From contig CAMBMW010000006.1 of the NCBI GenBank assembly GCA_945868875.1, positions 1-36,602 on the forward strand: DNA of 36,602 bases, in the 5' to 3' direction. Positions 29,062-36,602 of the stretch are shown here, piece by piece. The DNA comes from an uncultured Treponema sp. (GTDB lineage Bacteria > Spirochaetota > Spirochaetia > Treponematales > Treponemataceae). The stretch's first letter is position 1. The number at the start of each line of letters is the position of its first letter. A program made the position numbers and the translations under genes. The notes beneath the pieces were generated by a model. That model was given only the letters and a program-made list of their open reading frames with translations, searched no databases and was not told where the DNA came from.

Positions 29062-29277
29062 CTATTTTTGATTTTTAAATTCCTCAGCAACGGCAGACGG
29101 ACCATCCCACCAGAGTTTTGTTGAATCATCATAAAGCATTTTTGCAGTATTAGATTTCATAAAATCAAGAAGGACTTTTTCCTGCGGCTGATTTGTTTCC
29201 AAAGCAAGCTGTTCAACAGCCATTTTTGCAGTCAAATCCATGGCAAACAAAGTTTTATCACTGGGCTTATTATCCAT
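29062..29277 (-). CDS. small protein associated with DUF3990/DUF3791 module
   Basis: 71 aa, 4 nt from the DUF3990 gene in the same operon. Confidence 0.6.
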   Translation of the reverse strand: MDNKPSDKTLFAMDLTAKMAVEQLALETNQPQEKVLLDFMKSNTAKMLYDDSTKLWWDGPSAVAEEFKNQK

Positions 29278-29281
29278 TTTT

Positions 29282-29848
29282 TTACTCCAAAGCTACCTTT
29301 TCGCTTTTTAAGAACTCTAAAGCAGAAATTGCTTTTTCACTTCTAAAACAAAACTGGTCTTTTAAGCGTTCTGGCAGCAATAAACTGATGCACATTTTAT
29401 CAGCCTGCTCACTTCCCATCTTGCCAAAAACATTATCCATATATGCAATAATCGTTGCGTTAGTATCATCATTTGCAATCTTACCGGAAATCACATCATA
29501 ATCCTGCATAGATTTTCGAACCTCAGAAAATGAACCTTCTTTTCTATGAGCAACAATACAATGAAGCCAATCTATATCTGCAGTTTCAAATGCAAAAAAT
29601 TTTAAATCATCAATGTTATCAACTTTGAAAAAAGATATATATGCAAACTTCTCATCATAAGGAATAATTCCTCTAGATTTTGCTTTAGTTGCAGAAATCT
29701 TTGCAAAAGACTTAGCTTGTTCTTTAGAAGTTGTAAGATAAAAGCCTCGTCCAAAATCCTTAAAAACAGCACATTTTTCCAAATCAGGATTTTCTACGAC
29801 ACAATAACTTCCGTGATACAAGACCATTCTATTTTCCAAGTTTTTCAT
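29282..29848 (-). CDS. DUF3990 family protein, ADP-ribosyltransferase-like
   Basis: MVLYHGSYCVVENPDLEKCAVFKDFGRGFYLTTSKEQAKSFA (H...GFYLT pattern), NDDT near C-terminal third. Confidence 0.78.
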   Translation of the reverse strand: MKNLENRMVLYHGSYCVVENPDLEKCAVFKDFGRGFYLTTSKEQAKSFAKISATKAKSRGIIPYDEKFAYISFFKVDNIDDLKFFAFETADIDWLHCIVAHRKEGSFSEVRKSMQDYDVISGKIANDDTNATIIAYMDNVFGKMGSEQADKMCISLLLPERLKDQFCFRSEKAISALEFLKSEKVALE

Positions 29849-30063
29849 AATGATGCCCCTTTAGATTTCAGAAAGCCTTTAACTTCTTCAAAAACAGCTT
29901 CATCACCTTCTACATGAAATATTCCAAATCCCTCGCGGATAAAAGGCAGCACATTGTATGCTGCAAAAATTTGGGCAGCCTGCTTCAAAGTAAGCCCATA
30001 CTTTTCTGCCATCATGCGTAAAAGTCGAATCTGCATAAATAAAATCTGTTCACTTTCGTTCAT
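29845..30063 (-). CDS. DUF3791 family protein
   Basis: MNESEQILFMQIRLLRMMAEKYGLTLKQAAQIFAAYNVLPFIREGFGIFHVEGDEAVFEEVKGFLKSKG; overlaps DUF3990 start by 4 nt; GAGG SD before ATG 30063 (track ORF extends to 30075). Confidence 0.72.
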   Translation of the reverse strand: MNESEQILFMQIRLLRMMAEKYGLTLKQAAQIFAAYNVLPFIREGFGIFHVEGDEAVFEEVKGFLKSKGASL

Positions 30064-30079
30064 TGGTTTCCTCATAAAT

Positions 30080-30088
30080 ATTATAGCA
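30080..30088 (-). promoter_or_regulatory. extended -10 promoter for the DUF3791/DUF3990 module
   Basis: Minus-strand TGCTATAAT just upstream of ATG 30063. Confidence 0.45.
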
Positions 30089-30097
30089 CAAGTTTTT

Positions 30098-30185
30098 CAT
30101 TTAGGAGGGGAAAGTCTTCCCTTCCCTTCACTCCAGCCCGTTTGAGGTCTTCTGCTATCCCTTCTGCGGGAGAGGCCCTCATGTA
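30098..30185. repeat. GC-richer intergenic block, candidate dispersed repeat
   Basis: aggaggggaaagtcttcccttcccttcactccagcccgtttgaggtcttctgctatcccttctgcgggagaggccctc; contains GGGAA-AGTC-TTCCC; composition unlike flanking AT-rich genes. Confidence 0.4.
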
Positions 30186-30196
30186 GCATTAACTTT

Positions 30197-33100
30197 TTAT
30201 TCCCGATAATCATTCTCGTCTTCAAAATTTATAAGATATTGATATTTCTTACCATCGAAACATAATAAGATTCTTTTATTATGTAAGCTACTATTAAAAC
30301 CTGAATCTGGAACATACATCTTTTCCTTATATATTCTAAAAAGCAATCTTTTTTTTGTTTTGATTAGAAATTCTATTAAACTTTTTCTTCGAATAAATAA
30401 ACATATGTGCTCTTCAAACGATTGACAAAAAATTTGTACTTGACCTTTTTTATCTATCCAACCTGAATCACAGTCCCAAGAAAGATTCAAATTTTCAATA
30501 AGTAGTTTTGCAGGTTCCAATAAATTTTCAGAGTCAAAACTACAATCATATTCCCATTCGTGACCACGTAAAAGTTCAAAAGAAGTAGGATATAATTTTA
30601 TTTCATCATCTCTATATTCAATTTCTTTAATGTATTTCCGTTCTTCATATTCATTATAAGCTCTTGATTCTGTATATTCTCCTAAGAATAATCTATAATC
30701 ACGAGTTATATTGTCATAAACATTACCATTAACTAATTCTTTCATTTTCTCATTTGATATTTTTTCTAAATCTGTTAAGTCAATTATTGAAGAAGACAAT
30801 AATATACATGATTCACGATATGGATATTCTGAATCCAATTCTTGAACTTTTACCTTTTGTATAAAATTTAAGGGTATCCATTCTTCACCAGCTTCATCTC
30901 TTATATTTTGTATTAAAACTTCTTCCTCAAAAAAATCTTCTTCATCAGTAATCCACTCCTTCGGATCTTTTTCCATATTTATTACAATATCTTCACTGTA
31001 AATTTTTGGATACTTATTCTTTATAGAAAATCTTTGATCAGACAAATCTATATCACGCAAAGGAATGCTGTACAAGAGAGGATATAATGATTCTTCTTCA
31101 TCATCATATTTTATTGGTTTCAATTTACAAGTATTACTTAATAATCCAATTAATCTATGTAATAAAATCCAATAATATTTCTTTGAAAGTCTTTCAATAT
31201 AAATAGGTTTCCCTCGTCCACTTCCATAAGTTCCTCTTAAATAATTATCAAAATGATAAGCTCTTTTATCTTGTCCTGGGTAACCCAATTCATATAAACA
31301 AACTACAAACCACTTATAGATATCATCAATTGATATGTTTGCGGCTTCTAAATCAAATATATCGATTTTATTTTTCAATATATATCTTTGAAAATCCGTA
31401 TACCAATGTCCAACAAAATTTATATCAGAATCATTAAATGGTTCTTCTTTTATTAAATCGCAAAATAACGATTCTTCAACTTTTTCAAATTTAAGTGATG
31501 ATGTAATATTTATTACTTTATTATACTCATTCTTTGACAAAAATGTTGGATTGTATAAATAAGCCAATTCAATTATCAATCTATGCGAATCATGAATAAT
31601 AATATTTGAATATTGCTCAAAGAATTTATTGTCAATTATATACTTTGCGAAATTCTCAATATTAGTTTTATTCTTTGATAATAAGAAACTAGAATAGATT
31701 GCCTGAATTAATCTCTCAATAATATAATCATCATCCACATTTCTGAAAAACTCATAAACTCTTTTGCATAAAACTGGACAAGACCATAAAATTCTAGTCA
31801 ACGCTTTACTGCTTTGATCTCTAACTCTTCTATCAGAAGATGAACAAAACCAACACAAGATGATACACCATAAAAATAGAGCTTCTTCTGTATAATTAGT
31901 AAGATCTGAAAAACAGGCTCTATTTATAAGTTGCCATGCAGAGTTTTTTGATGAATAATCTGATATTAAATAATATACAAAAAAAGCATCTCTTTCACAC
32001 ATTGAATTTTCAGATAATAAATCACTAACAAACATAGAATTAAGTTGATTATTTGGAGTAACAGACATAGATATCAAAGAACTCATTACTTTCAGAGAAT
32101 AATCATTTGAGGATAATAATTTTCTAACATAAAAAATTGTTTTTCTTGTTATCGAATTAGGACTACGCCAACAAAGCCCATTTATAAATGTGTCAGAAAA
32201 AACTTTAGTTGATGAATAATCTAATATTTCAACATATTGATTTATTTCAGGTAACAATATGGACAACATTTCTATTATAGACGGATTCGTTTCTGTAAAT
32301 TCTACATTTTTTAGATATTCTTCATAACCAGATGATATAATACTTTCTGCAATATAATAATCTGTCAATTTGTCATAGGAAAATCTAATTCTAATTTGAT
32401 TTTGAAATTTCGTTTTTGTTATAATAGATTCTTTTTCCAATACATTCATCAATGATTTTGAAAATGACTCTGTTGAATAAATAGAAGCTAAAATTTGCTT
32501 AAAATCTGTATATAATAAAGAGCGAGATTTATTTTCTAACATTTTATTGGTAATAAGCAAAAATACTTTTTCCAAAATATTATCTTCTTCATCTATATCA
32601 CATTTTTTTGATATCTTCCTATTTTTCATTTTTGTAAAATTTTTAAATATATTTAATAATCCAATCTGACCTTTAGGGAAAAATTTATCTTTACTATTTG
32701 AAATAGTTTCACAAAGCAAATGCAGAAATAAAGGATTGCCAAATTCTGAATTAAACAAAGGATATGACGGCGGAATTATTTTATAATACTCACAAAATGA
32801 ATTTATCGCTAAATATTCATTTCCAATAAAACCATTGTGTTTAAAAATAAACAAATCTGAAAACTCATCTTCAAATTCACTTATAAAAGTGTCTCTACAA
32901 GAAATGCATAATTTCAAATTAGGATAATATAAAATTTCTTGTATTAGAATAGGAATCCATATATGCCATTTATTTATATCAAAACTCTCATTAATTGCAT
33001 CAATAAATATAATTCCTATAGATTTTTTTGATTCTGCATTTATAGAGAAAATTTGAAATAATTCTTCTTTTGAAATTTCGTTTGAAAAACCTAATTTATC

Positions 33101-34285
33101 TCGAAAAACAATCCAAGGTTCTTGTGTATAAAAATCTTCTCCAAAAAATACAAAATCTGTGTTTAAGGAATTATTTCTCATATAGTCAACAATACTATGA
33201 GTTTTACCTATACCAGCAGGACCTGTTATTATCAAAGTCTTAGAGCAATAAGCTTTTATATTTTCACTATTAAGAAATTCTTTTGAATCATATATGTCTT
33301 TTTTTAAATCTCGAATTTCATCCAATAATGCACATGGGAATTCACACATATATTCAGCCATGAATTGTCTAAAATTTGGACTATCATGAAATTTTTCACC
33401 ATATTTTTTTTCTAATTCTGAAAGTGCATTCTTTTCTTCTGCGTAAATATAATCCAAAAAGGTATCAATAATTTGATTTATTTCAATTAATATATTTTCA
33501 TCCTTTTTGTGAAAAAGGATTTTCATTCGAGCTAAGATAAGCTCGATACTTTTTTTAATACTTAAATAAAACTCTTGATTACTTTCTTTTAGAGTATAAC
33601 TATTTAAATATTTTGACAGAGATTCCAAAATATTTTTGTAATCTGAATTTAATACCTCTTTTTCTGAAAAATAGTTTAAAACTTTATATAAAGGAACCTC
33701 AATATTTAATTCAGGTGTATATCTTTTACCAGCTTGAGCAATTATTTCATCTGTATATCTAAGATAACTTTCATAAGAAAGACAATTTATATCAAACCAA
33801 TAAGTATACAAACCACCAGAATTATCATGTTTATGTAATAAATCAGATAGTACTGTCGAATTCCATAAAATTATTTTTATAGAATAACTGTTTTCATTTT
33901 TTGTTTTCCATTCTTCAAATTTTTCAGTTTGACTTTTACCTCGATGACCGTTTGATACTTTTCCTGTTAAATTAAACGGAATTGAAATATAATATTGTTT
34001 TAGATTTGGATGATTCGCAAGAGCGGTAGTAAGAGAATCTGATAATTGGGATAGTTCTGATGTCCCAAATGAATTATTTTCCCAATACTTAGACTGTAGT
34101 CCAACTTCAGACAAATCTTCGTTTATATAAACAGCTTCAACACCACCATCGCCACCATCACCTCTATATCTTTGAAAGTTTCTTTCAGCTGAATAGAGTT
34201 CTCTACGGAACAATTGACATGATAATTCTTCGAAACTATCTCGTTTTCCTTTTAATCCCGATTTTATATCATAAAAATTTTCCAT
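30197..34285 (-). CDS. STAND NTPase with N-terminal PD-(D/E)XK (Mrr-like) nuclease domain, Avs-like antiphage protein
   Basis: 1362 aa; nuclease region FEELSCQLFRRE...RYRGDGGDGGVEAVY...VGLQSKYW; Walker A ITGPAGIGKTHS; Walker B IGIIFIDAINES; sensor LKLCISCRD; GNPLFLHLL (GxP); long helical C-terminus. Confidence 0.82.
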   Translation of the reverse strand: MENFYDIKSGLKGKRDSFEELSCQLFRRELYSAERNFQRYRGDGGDGGVEAVYINEDLSEVGLQSKYWENNSFGTSELSQLSDSLTTALANHPNLKQYYISIPFNLTGKVSNGHRGKSQTEKFEEWKTKNENSYSIKIILWNSTVLSDLLHKHDNSGGLYTYWFDINCLSYESYLRYTDEIIAQAGKRYTPELNIEVPLYKVLNYFSEKEVLNSDYKNILESLSKYLNSYTLKESNQEFYLSIKKSIELILARMKILFHKKDENILIEINQIIDTFLDYIYAEEKNALSELEKKYGEKFHDSPNFRQFMAEYMCEFPCALLDEIRDLKKDIYDSKEFLNSENIKAYCSKTLIITGPAGIGKTHSIVDYMRNNSLNTDFVFFGEDFYTQEPWIVFRDKLGFSNEISKEELFQIFSINAESKKSIGIIFIDAINESFDINKWHIWIPILIQEILYYPNLKLCISCRDTFISEFEDEFSDLFIFKHNGFIGNEYLAINSFCEYYKIIPPSYPLFNSEFGNPLFLHLLCETISNSKDKFFPKGQIGLLNIFKNFTKMKNRKISKKCDIDEEDNILEKVFLLITNKMLENKSRSLLYTDFKQILASIYSTESFSKSLMNVLEKESIITKTKFQNQIRIRFSYDKLTDYYIAESIISSGYEEYLKNVEFTETNPSIIEMLSILLPEINQYVEILDYSSTKVFSDTFINGLCWRSPNSITRKTIFYVRKLLSSNDYSLKVMSSLISMSVTPNNQLNSMFVSDLLSENSMCERDAFFVYYLISDYSSKNSAWQLINRACFSDLTNYTEEALFLWCIILCWFCSSSDRRVRDQSSKALTRILWSCPVLCKRVYEFFRNVDDDYIIERLIQAIYSSFLLSKNKTNIENFAKYIIDNKFFEQYSNIIIHDSHRLIIELAYLYNPTFLSKNEYNKVINITSSLKFEKVEESLFCDLIKEEPFNDSDINFVGHWYTDFQRYILKNKIDIFDLEAANISIDDIYKWFVVCLYELGYPGQDKRAYHFDNYLRGTYGSGRGKPIYIERLSKKYYWILLHRLIGLLSNTCKLKPIKYDDEEESLYPLLYSIPLRDIDLSDQRFSIKNKYPKIYSEDIVINMEKDPKEWITDEEDFFEEEVLIQNIRDEAGEEWIPLNFIQKVKVQELDSEYPYRESCILLSSSIIDLTDLEKISNEKMKELVNGNVYDNITRDYRLFLGEYTESRAYNEYEERKYIKEIEYRDDEIKLYPTSFELLRGHEWEYDCSFDSENLLEPAKLLIENLNLSWDCDSGWIDKKGQVQIFCQSFEEHICLFIRRKSLIEFLIKTKKRLLFRIYKEKMYVPDSGFNSSLHNKRILLCFDGKKYQYLINFEDENDYRE

Positions 34286-34297
34286 CTAATTATCCTT

Positions 34298-35452
34298 TTA
34301 CATTCCGCTTATGCAAGAAATTACCAGTTGCCTAAAAGATTGCAATTGTATAATCTCTTCCAAATTATTTGAAATACAAGTGAAAGTTTTTCTCAAAAAA
34401 TCATTGTATCCTTTCATAATCGAATCTTCAAAAAATGGAAGATCCAAATTCTGAATATTTTTCAAAGGTAACTTTGCTTGAACAGCTCCTACTGTTGCTT
34501 GTAAAATTGCAGATTGTCCAGCCTTAGTTCTTAAATAAATAAGAACATATTCTGGAATAAGATTTTTCATCTTTGTAAGTTTTACACAATTTTCTGTAAG
34601 ATTTGCTTTATCAAGCGATTTATGAACTAGCACGGTAAGTCCAATTGTACCTACAATCGAAATCAATAAATCGTTAGTTTCTGTTATATATCTTGCAATT
34701 TCTTTTTGGGTTTCATCATCAACATATAGAAATTCATTGTTCAGCATAACAAAACAATTCTCTTTTATATCACGGATTCTTATATACGGATGTGAATTCC
34801 TGTTTTCTATTAAGTATGAATCTAATGGTAATCTCTTGCCACCTTTTACTTCACAAATTGATTCAATCTTAATACTTTTCTTTTCAAGAGACTCATTATC
34901 AAGCATATTCTCAAATTTGAGAATTGCCGTCTTTTCTAGATTTTCATTTATCTTCTGCTTAAGCTGGATGCGTTTTGTGATGGCTTTGTAGGTGTTTACG
35001 ATTTTTTCTTGTTCTTTTAGGTCGGGAACTGGAAGTTCTATTTCGCAGATATCATTCCATGTAATTCCGCCGCGAACACTTCCATCAGTTCTAAACCAGC
35101 AGTTTCTATCAAAATCATTTCGCTTAAAAATCAGCATCAAGAAATCTGGCAAAACTTTATTTTCATCTTTTACCCTAAACATAAAATATGCAGGAGAAAC
35201 AATTGCTGGAATATCTTTCTTGTACAAAGAAACAGGCAATCGTTCATCACGACCAACATGCATCGGATTACAGGCAAATGTATTCATCCTGAGAAGTTTG
35301 TAATTGCTTAAATCAGTTCCAATTGTATTTGCAACTGATGGCATAAATTCTTTATCAATACTTATTCCAAGCACTTCCGAACTTTCAAGAGCTTTATTTC
35401 GTTCATCAATGAGTTCTACAATTTCTCCAAGCTTTCTATAATTCGCACTCAT
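34298..35452 (-). CDS. hsdS: type I restriction-modification specificity subunit S
   Basis: Two TRD-like halves, each followed by a helical linker (IELPVPDLKEQEKIVNTYKAITKRIQLKQKINENLEKTA); IVGTIGLTVLVHKSLDKANLTENCVKL. Confidence 0.9.
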   Translation of the reverse strand: MSANYRKLGEIVELIDERNKALESSEVLGISIDKEFMPSVANTIGTDLSNYKLLRMNTFACNPMHVGRDERLPVSLYKKDIPAIVSPAYFMFRVKDENKVLPDFLMLIFKRNDFDRNCWFRTDGSVRGGITWNDICEIELPVPDLKEQEKIVNTYKAITKRIQLKQKINENLEKTAILKFENMLDNESLEKKSIKIESICEVKGGKRLPLDSYLIENRNSHPYIRIRDIKENCFVMLNNEFLYVDDETQKEIARYITETNDLLISIVGTIGLTVLVHKSLDKANLTENCVKLTKMKNLIPEYVLIYLRTKAGQSAILQATVGAVQAKLPLKNIQNLDLPFFEDSIMKGYNDFLRKTFTCISNNLEEIIQLQSFRQLVISCISGM

Positions 35453-36525
35453 TTTAAAATCTCCCAGTGTCCGCCTTTTGGGGAGCCTTCGCGTTTTATA
35501 AATCCTTTTTCAACAAGTGAAGCAAGCTGTTTTTCTACTGCTCGGCTTGTTATGCCGATTTTTTCTGAAAGCTTTTTGGCAGAGAGTTTTGGATTTTCTT
35601 TTAAAAGTTCTAGAATTATCTCCGAACTTTTTTGATTATCTCCGAACTTTTTCTCCGAACTTATAGCTTTTTCTCCGAACTTTTTGATGTATTCATCATA
35701 ATCAATATGGGTGTAACGGTTTTTAAGCTCGTTGTTTTCGCCTAAAATAAGGTTTCGGAAAAAGCGTTCCAGAAAGACAGGATTTTCTTCTATTCCTTCT
35801 TTAAGATTTTTGTAATTGGCACGCACAAGGGCATTTCTAAAATACCAGCTGTTTTGGGCAAAAATATCATTATCAACTTTGTAGCCCATTGAACGAAGAT
35901 ACTTGATTGTAAAAACGGCAGTTGTACGAGTATTTCCTTCTCCAAATGCGTGAATCTGCCAGAGCCTTGAAACAAAGAAAGTAATATGCTTTATGATTTC
36001 ATCTGTAGAAAGCCCTTTATACTTAAAATTACGTTCCATCTCAAAATCGTAATCAAGAGCAGCCTTAAGTTCAAAAGAAGCTCCGTACATTACTGTATCG
36101 CCATTTAATACCCATTCTTTTTTTGTAATATCGTAATCGCGGATTTTACCGGCAAACTTAAAGATTCCTTCAAAAAGTCTTTTGTGAATTGCAATCAGAT
36201 GAGAAGGACTAAAATTAAAAGATGGCTCGCTGAGAATCTGTGCAATACGGCTGGAAACTTTATCGGCCTCCTCAGTTCTTTCATCATCCTGAGTTCGGGC
36301 TGTACGGCTTTCATAATAAGAATCAATCAGTCTTTTTGCTTCATCAAAAGAAAGCTCGCCTTCTATATTCTTTTTGGCTGTTTCATACAAATATGAAGAA
36401 GGCTTAAGACCATCAACCTGCTGCAAACCAATAGCTGTAGACCAGGCAAGAGTTTTGTCTTTTTTGCTTGCATCTGTATGGCGGATGTATTCTTCAAAAT
36501 CAATTTCGTACGGATTCTTTTCCAC
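35449..36525 (-). CDS. Fic family protein with C-terminal winged helix domain
   Basis: Fic core IHAFGEGNTRTTAVF; Fic_N region LIAIHKRLFEGIFKFAGKIRDYDI; C-terminal wHTH LSAKKLSEKIGITSRAVEKQLASLVEKGFIKREG; GTG start with AGAGGAT SD; 4-nt overlap with hsdS. Confidence 0.9.
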   Translation of the reverse strand: MEKNPYEIDFEEYIRHTDASKKDKTLAWSTAIGLQQVDGLKPSSYLYETAKKNIEGELSFDEAKRLIDSYYESRTARTQDDERTEEADKVSSRIAQILSEPSFNFSPSHLIAIHKRLFEGIFKFAGKIRDYDITKKEWVLNGDTVMYGASFELKAALDYDFEMERNFKYKGLSTDEIIKHITFFVSRLWQIHAFGEGNTRTTAVFTIKYLRSMGYKVDNDIFAQNSWYFRNALVRANYKNLKEGIEENPVFLERFFRNLILGENNELKNRYTHIDYDEYIKKFGEKAISSEKKFGDNQKSSEIILELLKENPKLSAKKLSEKIGITSRAVEKQLASLVEKGFIKREGSPKGGHWEILK

Positions 36526-36562
36526 TTTTATCCTCTGCTTATTAACAAGCGGATTTGTTCAG

Positions 36563-36602
36563 GTCTAACGACCTTCACTTTTTAATGTGAGCATCGTTAG
36601 AT
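36563..36602. other. attC-like integron recombination site (candidate)
   Basis: GTCTAAC...GTTAGAT match RYYYAAC/GTTRRRY; TCTAACGA/TCGTTAGA perfect 8-bp arms, inner TCAC/GTGA stem, 8-nt terminal loop; at the very end of the window. Confidence 0.45.

Noticed and set aside
36526-36602. hsdM expected beside hsdS/fic
   Set aside because: No methyltransferase coding sequence exists anywhere in the window; it may lie beyond 36602, so it is not annotated.
25338-36602. Duplicate of the tRNA-Pro 3' end (attR) within the window
   Set aside because: I found no second copy of ttcgaatccagtatacccga-like sequence by eye; the island's far end, if any, must lie outside.
1-36602. CRISPR array
   Set aside because: No regularly spaced direct repeats or cas genes were seen.

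Overview
This is a 36.6 kb AT-rich bacterial window that looks like a Spirochaetota/Treponema-type chromosome (inference from gene content, not tested). Positions 1-25.2 kb are mostly ordinary chromosome: purB, proC, metA, an HSL-like hydrolase, a U32 peptidase, a RelA/SpoT homolog, a TolC/adaptor/RND efflux operon with a small PII-like companion, prfA - (LacI-type sensor)-GGDEF - prmC, a HAD phosphatase, a TPR lipoprotein, a TraB-family protein, a conserved hypothetical and a GntR regulator. tRNA-Asp(GTC) and tRNA-Pro(CGG) mark the boundary of an accessory region. Just past tRNA-Pro lie a start-less fragment resembling the N-terminus of a tyrosine recombinase and a truncated DUF2971 gene. A minus-strand defence cluster follows, in transcriptional order: fic, hsdS, a 1362-aa STAND NTPase with an N-terminal PD-(D/E)XK-type nuclease (Avs-like), a DUF3791/DUF3990 ADP-ribosyltransferase-like module, hsdR. 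The window ends on a 40-bp inverted repeat matching the integron attC core consensus (RYYYAAC...GTTRRRY). The most interesting candidates are the STAND nuclease and ART module embedded in a type I restriction operon, the RelA/SpoT homolog with a destroyed hydrolase motif and no ACT domain, the terminal attC-like site, the structured efflux leader, and a cytoplasmic LacI-sensor diguanylate cyclase inside the prfA-prmC operon. All family names come from reading the translations; no database search was run.
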